DNA of 64,000 nt from Taudactylus pleione (Eukaryota > Chordata > Amphibia > Anura > Myobatrachidae). The notes under the pieces were generated by a model, which saw only the letters and a list, made by a program, of their open reading frames with translations, had not been told where the DNA came from and did no database searches. The position numbers and the translations under genes are program-made. Shown here one piece after another: positions 22,308 through 33,259 of this stretch. Every line of letters begins with the position of its first letter. The stretch's first letter is position 1. The DNA lies in contig JAUIMM010000534.1 of NCBI GenBank assembly GCA_031769625.1, positions 9,936,001 to 10,000,000 on the forward strand, given 5' to 3'.

Positions 22308-22953
22308 TATGTCTCCTCGTTCATCTCTAATGAATGCGGTCCTTCCGGGTCACGTGATCGGGAGTGATCACGTGGATGGACTCCGCAAACGGGGATTTCC
22401 GGATATTATACTAATAATAAAGGTAATATATTTATGGCTATATATTGTTTTAGCTCTATACTCTAAACACTATGTGAGTAAGTAGGATTGCCTAATAAGA
22501 TAGATTGTTTTAAGTTTTAATGGACGGTTTCATTACTAGGGTGTAAATTGTACATAGACAGATGTAATTAATCTGTGGACATTCAGCAGGTATAAAAAGA
22601 CCATTTGGACACATATCCATATATGCTCCTGAGGAAGCTGGACTCCAAATTCTTCCAGTGAAACACGTTGAGCACCTATATGATTGTTATCTGGACATAC
22701 CATTCCTAACTCCATTTGGATATCTATTTGCGACTCTGGACTGAATTATACCAGTTATTGGCCGCAGCAAACAGCATCCGGAGGATTTACATCAGCCTAC
22801 ATCTTTGCGGTAATTCTGCTAAGGACTGAATGGACTTTGCTACTCCTAACTGATAACATCGTGCTACCTTATGAGTCTTAATAACATCAAGGAGTTAGAC
22901 TGAATTTAACTGAGACTTAACAGTTTCCTGCATGGTTGTCCTATACTATCTAC
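22308..22953. other. Spacer with PLE-like GAAACACGTTG motif
   Basis: No coding gene. GGTATAAAAAGACC at about 22590 is a TATA-like box. About 30 bp later CTGAGGAAGCTGGA...TCCAGTGAAAC then ACGTTGAG forms a stem (CTGGA/TCCAG) ending in GAAACACGTTG. The same GAAACACGTTG phrase occurs, on the minus strand, in the Penelope-like repeats at 33.1 and 40.05 kb, so this may be a remnant of a related element. Confidence 0.4.
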
Positions 22954-23509
22954 TAGGAATGTGCGCCGGACCATTTTTGTCGGATTTGGATTTGGTTCTA
23001 ATTCGTCGTCCGGCTTTGGATTTGCATTTGCCAAACTGCGGTGACTGGATTTGGATTTGGATTTGGATTTTTTTACAAAAATTGACAAAAAAAGCTAAAA
23101 TCACATAAATTGGTCTTTTTTTTCTTCCTAGAGTATTCTTAACGTCAATAACATTAGTTTCCAGTCAATTTAGACCATATCACAGCTTATAATATTGTTT
23201 TCAACATTATTGGCCAAAGGTTGCAGTGAGCTGACTGGTTACTAAGCGACAAAGCAGCGGTACAACGACACAGACACCACAGTATAAAGCACATCTATGA
23301 CACATTGCCACATAGCAGTGGCAGAAATGAAAAGTAGTGCACCCACCCAGTGGGGTACGGCCAGCAGAATCACAGTACTTGTTTACTTAGTGGGCTACGG
23401 CCCAAGGAGTCACAGTGCACAATCTTATTCACATTACACCGCACATAGGGCCTGATTCACATCACACCATAAAGTAGAGTCTCTTATTTATGTTACGACA
23501 CACAGTAGT

Positions 23510-24040
23510 GCCCCTTTTACACAATGCCCACAGTAGTGCCCCTTTTACACAATGCCCACAGTAGCGGTGTCCCCTTACACAATGCCCCCAGCAGTGGTGC
23601 CCCCTATGCAGTCCCCTTAGTAGTAGGGTCCCCTATGCAGTGCCCCCAATAGAATGCCCCCCATTAGCAGACCCCCCCAGTAGTATGCCCCCCATTAGCA
23701 GCCCCCCCAGTAGTATGGCCCCCCAGGTAGTAGGCTGCCCCAGTAGCAGGCCCCCCAGTAGTAGCCCGCCCTGTAGTATGCCCCCCCTGTAGTATGGCCC
23801 CCCAGTAGTAGGCTGCCCCAGTAGCAGGCCCCCCCAGTAGTAGTAAGCCCCCCCAGTAGCAGGCCCCTCAGTAGTATGGCCCCCCCAGTAGCAGACCCCC
23901 CCAGTAGCAGACCCCAGTAGTATAGACCCCTCAGTAGTATGGCCCCCCCAGTAGCATACCCCCAGTAGTATAGCCCCCCCAGTAGTATGGCCCCCCGCAC
24001 CCCCAGTAGCAGACCCCCCCAGTAGCGCCCCCGGCCCTTG
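23510..24040. repeat. CCCCAGTAGTATGGCC minisatellite
   Basis: Irregular repetition of CCCCCAGTAGTATGGC and CCCCCAGTAGCAGACC units, about 15-33 bp, with C-run length changes. Gly/Tyr/Leu-rich minus-strand frames over it (GGAYYWGG and the like) are by-products. Confidence 0.85.
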
Positions 24041-24119
24041 CACAAGTAAAAAATAAATAAATAAAAACTCACCTGAATCCCCGCTCCTGCGCCGTCCGCT
24101 CTGCTGTCACACGCTGAGG

Positions 24120-24340
24120 AAGGAGCCGGAAGACGGAGCTCATGTGTGAGCTCCAGCCGGCTCCCTCCGTGCAGCAGCCAATGAGAGTCTGTGTGACTCT
24201 CATTGGCTGCTGTAACAAACACACAGCTGCCGCTGGCGGCTGTGTGTTTGTGTCTGTGTAGGGCAGAGCGCTATCACAGCTCTGCCCTACACAATAGGAG
24301 CCCTGATGTCAGATTCTCTAGTGAGAATCCGACATCAGAC
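24120..24340. repeat. Stacked inverted repeats inside the hAT element
   Basis: Consecutive palindromes: GGAGCCGG..CCGGCTCC with GAGCTCATGTGTGAGCTC, CAGCAGCCAATGAGAGTC..GACTCTCATTGGCTGCTG, CACACAGCTGCCGC..GCGGCTGTGTG, GGGCAGAGC..GCTCTGCCC, and TCTGATGTC-type arms. They could form extended hairpins; their function is unknown. Confidence 0.7.
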
Positions 24341-24467
24341 GGCCGCCGTTCGGCCCCGAACGGGGATCCGAGTCAGGCGGTGAACACCCAAACAGGGTTC
24401 GGGTGGACTCTGATCCCCAATGTTCGGAGCGGTTCGGATTCCACAGAATCCGAACCGCTCATCTCTA

Positions 24468-25680
24468 CTATCTACCCTTTATCCTATTGGTTTATTTTTA
24501 CTGAAGAGTTATACGTCCCTTTTTAGATGTTAAAAATTGTTGTATTAAACATTCCTATTATTTTAAAGAAACCGTCCATTTTTTAATCATTACCTAGTGT
24601 AGTGGTATGTTTTAGCGCTGGTATTCTATTCCCTTTCTTTAATTCTGGATATAGTTGGATGGAGGCACTCAAAAATGTCTCACACAGGGTGCTAGTGAGT
24701 GGGGAGTGTTGTGACGTGGGCACTGGATCGGCCGAGGGAGTGCTGTGAGGTGTTTGCTAAAGGGGCTGGGGGTGCTGTGTGGTGGGGAGGGGAGTGCTGT
24801 GAGGTGGCAGTGAAGGGGGGGTGCTGCTTGATGGACAATGAAAGGGACTGTGAGTGCTCTGAGGTGGACACTGGGTGCTGTTAGGGGGGCAGTAAGGGAA
24901 TCAATGAATGAGCTGTGAAGGGTCAGTGTTATATGGAAGGAACTGGCAGTGAGACAGCTATGAAAGGGGCAATCAGGGAGATACGCAAGGGTAATGAGAC
25001 AACAATGGAGGGGGAAATCAGAACTATATGGAGCGAGGGGGCGATGACACAGCGATGGAGAGGGCAGTCATATAGATATGGGCAGGGAGAGGGCAATGAG
25101 ATAGATCCATGAACTCTAAATTATGTTGGCTGACAGTTGCAGATTCAGGGGGGGGGATCTAAATTATTTGACACTTTTAAATCCAGGTATTTATTCCCTC
25201 TCTTTTCCAGACAGGTCTGAAACTTTCCAAGATTTATCAATGGAGCTTAGACCACCAGCTGGCAGGTAGGACATAAATTGTCTTGGCCTTGGTTATTGTA
25301 TGTATTCCATGCCGTCATCGTGCTGAAAATGAGGACATGGCTCGTGGGTATGGCATTCCGTGTGAGGCCACACCTCTTGCTTTGAGGGCACACCCACTTC
25401 TCCAGGAAAAAACACCCGCCCCCCTGTCAGTTTGTTCTCTATCCGCCCCTGTTCATATACAGTTGCTAAAAAAAATAGAACAATTGTAAAATAGTCTATA
25501 TCAGTTAATGTAACTGTGACCTCAGTGTACAGTACAGTATATACATTTGCATATTATTATCCCAATAAAACTAAACTGTATTCCATTTTATTAAACTAAT
25601 CTATATAAAAGCAGCAATGTATCCCAGGTAAATTTGGTTATATTACATGCAGTACTGCCTTACATTATAACGGTCATTAA
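24468..25680. other. Non-coding stretch with G-rich degenerate repeats
   Basis: 24690-25110 contains loosely repeated GAGTGCTGTGAGGTG and CAATGGAGG-type phrases, an old minisatellite. 25110-25680 is plain A/T-rich DNA. No gene recognised. Confidence 0.5.
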
Positions 25681-25689
25681 ATGGATAGG

Positions 25690-26652
25690 CATGAATAAGT
25701 TGTGGTGCATGGACATCAGAGGCTTTGATCCAGGCGCGTTCTCCAGGTCCGTAAACTTTCCAGTCGATCAAATACTGAAGATGACCTACTCGACGTCAAG
25801 AATCTGTTCAATTGCAAGCTCAGCCCCCCTTTGAAAATGCACCTGTGGAGTCTTAGATGGAGAATGTTGGAACTGATTGAGAATTAATGGTCGGAGTAAA
25901 GAGATATGAAAGGCGTTAGGTATCCTCAACTGGAGAGGAAACTCTAATTTATAAGACACCAGATTGATGATTCTTAAGATGCGATATGACTCAATGAAAC
26001 GTGGGGCAAATTTCATACTCTGAACTCTCAACCACAAGTTCTTGGTAGAGAGCCAGACTCTAACTCCGACTTTTAGAAGAGGAACAGCAAGGCGTTTGTG
26101 ATCAGCAAATTTCTTATAAATACTGGAAGTTTTCTTCAAGGAGAGATTAATCTTTTTCCATAATCCAGAGTAAGACTCCAAGAGGTCAGCGACCACAGGC
26201 ACTTCCATAGGAGGGAGGTCTTGGAACTCTGGAACATGAGGATATCTACCATAAACAGCAAAAAATGGGGTTGAATCTCTGGGAGTATGATACCTAAAAT
26301 TGTGAGCAAATTCTGCAAAAGGTAACAAATCGACCCAGTCATCTTGAGAGGAGGGCACGAAGAATCTAATAAATGTCTCCAGTTCTTGATTGACCCTCTC
26401 AGTTTGCCCGTTTGTTTGAGGGTGATAGGCATAGGGAAACTAGCTTAATTCCACAAGAAGAGCATAGAGCTCGCCAGAATCTGGCCACGAATTGTACACC
26501 CCAATCAGACATGATTTCCCTAGGTAGGCCATGGAGGCGAAAAATGTCACAAATTAAGACCTTGGCCAATTGAGGAGCAGAAGGAAGTTCGACTAAAGGA
26601 ATAAAGTGCACCATCTTAGAAAATCAGTCCACCATCACCCATATGGTATTGT
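25690..26652 (-). pseudogene. Integrase core (second half), C-terminal domain and chromodomain
   Basis: Downstream of the inserted MITE the minus strand resumes with NTIWVMV and FSKMVHFIPL. Next is the catalytic Asp block LPREIMSDWGVQF, where the D-R-G of the family is D-W-G. HNFRYHTPRDSTPF, RVWLSTKNL and FIESYRIL follow as the C-terminal domain. After a frameshift at about 25800, [17 protein letters not shown] is a chromodomain, which in chromoviruses steers integration to chromatin marks. Frames change at about 26614, 26400 and 25800. Confidence 0.8.
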
Positions 26653-28407
26653 GGGCCTGATTCAGCTTTGGGAATAGAGTGAGAAAGGGCACGTAACTGT
26701 GAACCAGGACAAACCATGTTACAATGCAAGGGGTGCAAATAAATACTGGCTGCTTTTGCATGGTGCCCACAAATACTGCACAGCTTTATTTTTACACTGC
26801 AATTTAGATGTCAGTTTGAACACACTCCTCCAAAATCTAAGAGTTAAATTTACTAAGATTCAAGTTTGGTTGAGATGGCAATCTCGGGTGAGTTTAGGCA
26901 TGTTTTTCATCTCACAAATTTACTAAAGACAAACTCGGGTGAGTTTGGGAGAGAGTTCTTTAATCTCACTCGTAAAACTCAGGTGAGATCGCAAACTCGA
27001 ATGTTCTCACCATTGGGCAAACTATGAAGTACTTTCATGAAAAAAGATGTAGCTTGCAAATTTACTAAGATTTGAGACTTCAATCTCGGGTGAGATTAGA
27101 GCAAACTCGCAGAGAAATTGAAGTTTCAAACACTCACCCTCCTGAGCTGCGAGTTTGCCAGAAACATACACAGATCAGTGTGACTTGTGTATGTTTCTGC
27201 ATGTGTAGGTAATGTATAATGTTTTTATTAAAAAAAATGACATTGGGACCCCCCCAAAAGCCATAACCAACCCCAGACTGGTTAGCCAGTCCTGGTTCCA
27301 TAAATTACGTGGACCAAACAAGTAGAGTTTCCACCCATAATTTAGGAACTAGCACCTGGCTGCAGGGCCAGTGCTGGTTTTAAATATAGGGAGAAAAAAT
27401 TGTGTAGGGGTCCCCCTATATTTAAAACCAGCACCGGATCCAAACCAACCGGGGTGTAATGCCACAGCCAGGAGAGCCTATTACCAGGTCTCCATGGCCA
27501 AAGCATTCTCACCTCAAGCCAGTCAGGCCAAGCCGGGGATCTCAGGGGAAGTGGGGACCCCCCAAAAAAGGGGTCCCCCCTCTCCTGAATCCCCAGGCTT
27601 GGTCTGAAGCCCGGGGCTCTTCCCCGCACCCCTGGGCTGTGGGTACAGGGGTAATAAAGTGTAAAATAGTATTAAACTATTGTATTTTACAGTGGAACTA
27701 CTGGTGCCAGCATGTCTGCCCTTTTGCACATGTGGAACTACAAATGCCAGCAGGCAGCCGGCACCCATACCCCCACTGTAAAATAAATAGTTAAAAAAAG
27801 ACAGAACACACACACCGTATATAGTAGAGCTTTATTACATACCTACCTCACTCACAGCCAGGTGCTGGTTCCTAAATTATGGGGGAACCCTACTAGTCTT
27901 GTTCCCCATAATTTTCGGAACCAGGACTGGCTGACAAGTCCGGGGATGGTTATGCTTTTCAGTGGGGGACCCTATGTTATTTTTTTTAAGATTTAACCCT
28001 TTTTTAACAGGTATAAGACACAAGCAGGCTTTACATATCTCACTGATAAGTGCAGGCTTCTAGCTTGGGAGAGTTTTGCAGAGAGAAAACACTGCAATCT
28101 TGTGAGAGTAATCTCATCTAAACTTGCAACTCGGGGGAGACATCTTGATCTGCTTCACCATCGGAAAACTCACTTTCAGCTAAACTCACTTCTTTGCGAG
28201 ATGAAAAACGGGAAAATCACCCGAGATTCGGTGATGCAAATCGAGATTAAAAAAAAGAAAAACTCGACCAAACTCGAATCTTAGTAAATTTACCCCTAAA
28301 TCTCTCTGCACATTTTACATCTGCCCCACCTGCAGTGCAGCATGGTTTCACCAAGATGATCAGTTACGTGCAGTTTCTCACTCTATTCCCAAAGCTGAAT
28401 CAGGCCC
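26653..28407. mobile_element. Harbinger-type MITE inserted in gypsy integrase
   Basis: Long inverted ends GGGCCTGATTCAGCTTTG on both sides, continuing for about 40 bp through GGAATAGAGTGAGAAA. Flanked by a 3-bp duplication TGT (26650-26652, 28408-28410). Removing it and one TGT restores a continuous integrase reading across SKG-H and N-T-I-W. Most of its length is the second MITE, 26841-28296. Confidence 0.9.
26841..28296. mobile_element. Nested 1.46-kb MITE-like element
   Basis: Ends GAGTTAAATTTACTAAGATT and, inverse complement, GGGGTAAATTTACTAAGATT, continuing through C(A/G)AGTTTGGT. Flanked by TAA (26838-26840, 28297-28299). The interior is non-coding with several nested hairpins, such as CTGGTTTTAAATATAGGG with its complement at 27372-27431 and GGGGACCCCCC arms near 27555. 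It belongs to the same broad family as the short TTTACTAA MITEs and is inside the Harbinger-type MITE. Confidence 0.85.
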
Positions 28408-28798
28408 TGTGTCCCTTGGAAATTGGTAATTCCGAAGTGAAATCCATCGAGAGATGAGACCATGGAGTAGTTGGTAGTAGAAGTAGTTGGGAGCGTAGAG
28501 GACCAACCTTTTTGTTACGAGTAGATTTGAGCTGAGCGCAGTTGGCATAGGAAGAACTTAAACTCTTGACGTCTTCTTTCATTGAAGGCCACCAGTAAGA
28601 GCATTGAAGGAATTTAAAGATATTGAGAATACCTGAGTGACCAACAAAGAGAGATGCGTGAGCCCATGTTAATAATATTTTGTGTAATTGAGGAGCCACA
28701 AACATTTTGCCAGGAGGAGGTGTCAGAATCTGAGTGTGAGCAAAAACTAGAGGATCAAGAATTGGGTGAGTTTGAGGCTGATCTTCATCTTCCTCCAA
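28408..28798 (-). pseudogene. Gypsy no. 2 integrase zinc-binding and core start
   Basis: The minus-strand reading has HASLFVGHSGI (zinc-binding histidines), FKFLQCSYWWPSMKEDV, SYANCAQLKS, where the usual C-x2-C is reduced to one clear Cys, and SHLSMDFTSELPISKG with the first catalytic Asp. It then runs into the MITE. The upstream linker (VFAHTQILTPPPGKMFV) is typical of chromovirus integrases. Confidence 0.85.
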
Positions 28799-28874
28799 GG
28801 GTAAGAAAGAATGAGAAAGAGTGTCAGCTTTCCTAATCAGAATATCAGGTCAAAAATGTACCTTGAAATTGAAC

Positions 28875-29905
28875 CTAGAAAAGTGACCAGTAGGCTTGTC
28901 TGGAGTTTAGACGGTGAGCCATCTTAAGATACAGAAGATTTTTGTGATCAGTAATGATAGTAAGTGTAACAGGGAACTTGGTGCCCCCCAAGAGATGTTT
29001 CCACTCTTCAAGTGCTAACTTCATGGCAAGCAACTCCAATGGTGTAATTTTTTTCAGCAGGATAAAACTTGCGTGAGAAAGAACCACAAGAGTGGCTTCG
29101 TCCATCTTCCGCTATTTGAGTTAATACGGCTCCTACTCCTATGGAAAAGGCATCAACTTCCAGCGGAAAAGATTTATCTAAATAGAATAGGAGCAGAGGA
29201 AAAGGCTTGTTTGAGGGTTTGGAAAGCGGTCACAGCAGCAGGGGGCCATCGGGAAGGATTTGCTCCTTTTCTGGTGAGAGTGTAGATAGGAGCTACTATG
29301 GAGGAAAAGTTGTGGATGATTCTCCGGTAGTAATCGGAGAAGCCCAGGAAGTGCTAGACAGATTTTAAAGAGTTGGGTTGAGGCCAGTCTCGAATAACGA
29401 TTAATTTTTCCGGATCTATTTTCATATTTCCAGAAATAATGTGGCCTAAAAATGGGACAGAAGGTTTCTTGGAGATTTTCCCATATAGATGGTGAGCTCA
29501 AAGATATGAAAGGACCTCTCTAACATGTTGATGATGGGACTGAATTTTCTGGGAAAAAAATCAGGATGTCACCCAGGTAGACTACGACGTAATGTTAGAG
29601 GATATCTAAAAAAAATTTAGTTCACATAGCCTTGAAAAACTGCTGGGGCATTGCACAATCTGAAGGGCATTACTAAGTACTCATATTGCCCATCGCCAGT
29701 ATTAAACACGGTTTTCCACTCATCTCCTGCTTTTATATGAATGAAATTGTAGGCTCCTCGAAAGTCTTATTTGGTTAAGACGGAGGCTCCCCAAACTCTA
29801 TCAAAAAGTTCAGAGACGAGAGGAAGAGGATATCTGTTTTTTACTGTCATCTAATTCAGACCACGAATAATCTATACATGGCCTAAGACCCCAGTCTTTC
29901 TATCC
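28875..29905 (-). pseudogene. Gypsy no. 2 RT and RNase H (fragmented)
   Basis: RNase [29 protein letters not shown] (29105-28875) carries the conserved TDHKNL Asp. RT palm: VVVYLGDILIF at about 29600-29560, where the catalytic YLDD reads YLGD, so the first of the two Asp is lost. PFLGHIISG and KLIVIRDWPQP (about 29460-29380), then HFLGFSDYYRRII, are the thumb and connection. Several stops and shifts separate these pieces. Confidence 0.8.
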
Positions 29906-30182
29906 TACAAAGAAAAATCCCACTCCAGCAGGGGAGGTAGATGGTCTAATAAACCCTTTGGACAAGTTTTCTTTGATGTAAGTGGGCATTTCAGCTGTTT
30001 CCGGAAATGAGAGTGGATAGATGCGGCCACGGAGTGGCGTTTTTTCAACTAGATCAATGCCACAATCCCAAGGCCGATGGGGTGGTAAATTATCAGCAGC
30101 CTGCTCACAGAAAACATCACTAAAATCTTGATAGGGCTCAGGTACATGATGATCTTGTTTAGATTTAGAATTCAGGCAAGTC

Positions 30183-30932
30183 TCAAGAGGCTAGTTCATC
30201 TTTTAGCTTTTCAGATAACCCATGAAGAAATGGTGCCCTAAAAGCTTCATCATTCCATTTCAGCTCAGAAACGATAGTCTGAAACTGAACCACGTACTGG
30301 CCCACAGTACAAGATCCCTGGCGGACTTGAAGGAGATCAGAAGAGGCTGAGGCTGACTGGCCAGGCTCATCAAAGATCCTTTTGAAAGTTCCTATGAACT
30401 CCACATAATTGGACATCAAAGCATTGGCATGCTCCCACAATGGAGAAACCCATTCCAAAGCAGTTCCAGAAAGCAAAGAAATTATATATGCCTCCTTAGA
30501 CCTTTTTGTAGGGAAGCTTTGAGGCAAACATTCAAACTGGATCTTACACTAGTTGATAAATCCATGCCAACATCTGGGGTCCCCATCTAAACGTTTAGGA
30601 GGAGCCAGCTGAAGGCAAGATTTTGGAGTTTCAACTACCAAAAAAGGATTGGCTGGTAAAGCTCCCGAAGAGACTGGAAGCATGGTATCAAGCATTTGAC
30701 TAGAAAGCTTTTGGAGATATTGTGCCACTCGTTGTTGGGCTGTTTCCTGATTCTCCATTCGAGATGCAAGATCTTGTAAAGCCTCTGCACCCTGAGAATC
30801 CGTATCTTCTATTTGGCCTGAACAAATTGTCAGGATCGGACTCAGGAGGTCTTCTGCTGAAGGGCAGGAAGTCAGGGTACTAGGATGTGGAGAGAGCAGC
30901 AATCTAGGGGGTTGTATGTAAGTCTTCCTCAT
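30183..30932 (-). pseudogene. Sushi-type gag
   Basis: The minus-strand frame begins MRKTYIQPP, has a coiled-coil-like stretch (LASRMENQETAQQRVAQYLQ), then PPKRLDGDPRCWHGFIN and a single TAG stop (30548) where the family has Gln. It resumes as CKIQFECLPQSFPT and the capsid core KEAYIISLLSGTALEWVSPL, FIGTFKRIFDEP and CTVGQYVVQFQTIVSELKWN. This is the retrotransposon gag fold shared with PEG10/RTL1-type proteins. The frame is lost after KDELAS. Confidence 0.85.
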
Positions 30933-31010
30933 CAGCTAGATCCGGATGTTGACGAGTCCTGACCAAAGGCGCGGAGTCTAACTTACAGGGAGGTCTTCAC
31001 AAGTGACCCC

Positions 31011-31874
31011 TCCAATTGAGATTTGGTCTTCTGCTGCACCCAGTAGGCAGGTCCCAGCCCCATGGTCAAGTATCTGGTACTAGCATGTAGGCTGTAGTAT
31101 GCTCAGGAGAATACAGATGCATGGAGTACTGGAGACTAGTACATAGACTGTGCACTGATGTGCTGCTGAAAGTATCCAGAAGCAAGATAGTGTCGGAGTA
31201 TAACACTGGAGACTGGTGCACGGGCTGTGTACTGAGGTGTATCTGAAGTATCCAGATGCAGGATAGCATCAGAGTATAGCACTGGAGACTGGTACAGTGG
31301 CTGTGTACTGAGGTGTAGTTGGAGTATCCAGACACAGGGTAGTGTCTGAGTAACACTAGAGAAACTAGTTAGGAGAAGACACGGGAGTAATCACTAGTGA
31401 ATATCGCTGGAAACAATCACTGGTAGAGACTGCGTGGAGCCTGGAACGATGTCACTGCAAACTGTCACTGAAGTAGCAAAGTTGTTCAAGCAACTTCCTG
31501 GTCCTGGAGTCTGGCTATATACCCTCCTGTCCACTGGAGGAGAGAGTCATCTGAGCTGCCAAGGATATCATTGGATGAGAGACTGTTCAGGTGATACAAA
31601 CAATATATACAAACAATATGGCTGCGCCCATGACCGCTGCCGCAGGAACTCCTGATGAGGAGGGTTGCGTGAAGGTCACCTGGACCCCGGGAAGAATACT
31701 CAGCGTGTCACCCGTTGCTGCATCAGGCATCTAACCGCACTGCTAGTCAGTATAAGCCGGCGCCGCGGTGAGTAACAGCTGTTCCCAGGCTGAACTCTGA
31801 CAGCACTTGTTTATTCATGTTTGTCTTTATCAACCATGGTGACATTATGCCAAGTCTGACTGTGAGAACTGGTC
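31011..31874. other. Non-coding, gypsy leader or LTR region, with a 78-bp repeat
   Basis: Upstream of the gag start, expected to hold the 5' leader and LTR of gypsy no. 2, but I could not fix LTR ends. 31128-31350 contains about three imperfect copies of a roughly 78-bp unit (GTATCCAGA.GCA, GGAGACTGGTRCA, GCTGTGTACTGAGGTGTA). Confidence 0.5.
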
Positions 31875-31884
31875 ACGTTAAGAT
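31875..31884. other. 10-bp target duplication, left side of Penelope insertion
   Basis: ACGTTAAGAT here is repeated exactly at 41086-41095, just outside the inverted repeat fragment at the other end. Confidence 0.75.
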
Positions 31885-33259
31885 AAGAACTGCGCTCTCG
31901 TTGACCAGGGGGTGGTGTGTTGTGGTTTCGGGGTGCTGCACCTTTGTGTGGGAGTACCTTTCCTGCACTGAAAACGTATGGGGGTAAGGGGGGTAACGTG
32001 CGCTCTTCCTGCTAGTAATGGCGATGACTTGTGTGTGTTTGTGAGTGGTGTTAATTAGAATGTTTCTTCTGGTGGTGGTGATGTTTTGGGAGTGAGGAGG
32101 ATGTGATTGGGTATGGAGTGTAGTTTGGAGTAATGTGAAAAGGGGAATGGAATAGGATCAAAATGAGGCCAGCGAGACACAGTAATTTTGGGCAAAATCT
32201 TTTATTGAGTAGTCACAATGCTGCTCTGTTAAGATCCCGGGCAGGTGGGTGGGGTTCAGTGATGAGTGGTGATGAGACTGGGGAGGTAGGTGGACCCTTT
32301 TAGGGGGCTCCTTCCCGTGCGGTTCAGTGACCTTGCACGTCACTCCTGCTGGACCTATGGTCGACAGTCTAGGAAGTCTCGGGGGGTGGGGGGATTTGCA
32401 GAGTGGGTTGGAACACCTGTGCGGCGTCCTGCGTGTTGGTGTGAGTCTTGGCAGTACTTACCTACCGATAGGTTTTTTGTTGTGGTGATGTAGGTCGACA
32501 TTGCGGCCGTTGCAGATTGGTTGGAAGCTGCAGGTTTGTTGGTGAGCTGGATCAGCGTGTTGCTGGTGTGCTGCAAGTGCACGGCTGTTCTGATTGGTCT
32601 GCGGAGGTCAACGACCGTAGTATGCAGCTGAAATTGGCTCTTGGTCGTGCCGCTGGTGGTGCGGAGCCAGAGGTGTGGATGGGTGAGCTGCTGGGAGGCT
32701 GGGTTGCAGCGTGTGTGCTGAGACCACCCCTGGGGGGTGGTCTGCCCGGGATACTGATTCAAAAAAAGCCAGGGAGGAGGGGGGATGTGGAAAGTGTGAC
32801 CGGGATGGAGCTGGTCACTGGCGATGTTGGCTGGGCGGACTTGCGGCCGGATGTGCGGGATGCTCTTATCACTGACGGTCCCTCGTGGAAATGGGGATCG
32901 ACGGTGGAGACACCCCTGGCCATGAGTGAGTTGCTGAGCACGCCTGGGAGCAGGGGGGGAGAAGGGCTGGTCCAGGGTGGAGCCGGTCACTGGAGGTGTG
33001 AGCGGTGCGGACCAGCAGGCGGGTGGGCTGAGTGCTTTCTGCACTGGTGGTCCCTGGTGGGGATGAGGATCTTTAGTGGAGGTCAGCCTGGATCGGTGTC
33101 GGGTTTGATGTGAGGGTCTCCAACGCATTTCGGCACAGGTGCCTTCTTCAAGGAGGTGTGAGAGGATCAATGCTTCTGAGGTTCTTATGTAGGGCACTTC
33201 CGGGGGTGGGGGTGTGATCAGGTGACTCATGGGGCCAATGGTGTGTTTGAAAGGTAATG
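31885..33259 (-). repeat. Penelope pseudo-LTR, copy A (downstream)
   Basis: About 95 percent or better similar by eye to copy B (38831-40183), from GAACTGCGCTCTC to GTTTGAAAGGTAAT. It contains AATAAAAG on the minus strand sense (plus CTTTTATTGAG near 32200) and the GCCGAAATGCGTTGG motif at about 33125. Long frames inside it (to 291 residues) match no protein pattern. Confidence 0.85.
33105..33165 (-). ncRNA. Hammerhead-like GAAAC hairpin (degenerate), copy A
   Basis: On the minus strand TTGAAGAAGGCACCTGTGCC is followed by GAAATGCGTTGG. GGCAC/GTGCC can pair as a short stem ahead of GAAA. Hammerhead ribozymes are known in Penelope-like repeats, but the CUGAUGA box is not seen here, so catalysis is doubtful. 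The equivalent in copy B is at about 40045-40095 with GAAACACG. Confidence 0.3.

Larger units (their letters stand above)
22954..24467. mobile_element. hAT-type non-autonomous element, 1.5 kb
   Basis: Perfect 8-bp duplication CTATCTAC (22946-22953 and 24468-24475). Ends are TAGGAATGTGCG on the left and, inverse complement, TAGAGATGAGCGG on the right, the hAT-like TAGRGATGWGC pattern. The interior has no transposase. It holds a CAGTAGTAT minisatellite (23510-24040) and strong inverted repeats (24120-24330). Confidence 0.85.
25690..31010 (-). mobile_element. Sushi-type Ty3/gypsy chromovirus no. 2
   Basis: Minus-strand order gag (30932-30183), RT and RNase H (about 29900-28875), integrase (28798-28408, then 26652 to 25800 after an insertion) and chromodomain (about 25800-25690). 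This is the gag-pol order and domain set of vertebrate sushi-ichi chromoviruses, the group from which mammalian PEG10 and RTL1 derive. LTRs were not recognised. It is inactive: nonsense, frameshifts, a changed RT motif and a 1.75-kb insertion. Confidence 0.85.

Noticed and set aside
23455..23480. GGGCCTGATTCACATCAC as a Harbinger MITE end
   Set aside because: No opposite end or duplication found within the hAT element that contains it.
23633..24222. Gly/Tyr-rich minus-strand frames (136 and 175 residues)
   Set aside because: Products of the CAGTAGTAT minisatellite; no domain and no start context.
32355..33230. 291-residue minus-strand frame in pseudo-LTR A, and the 314- and 190-residue frames in copy B and its inverted fragment
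   Set aside because: Low-complexity Pro/His/Thr composition, overlapping frames on both strands, no domain; one runs across the inverted junction.
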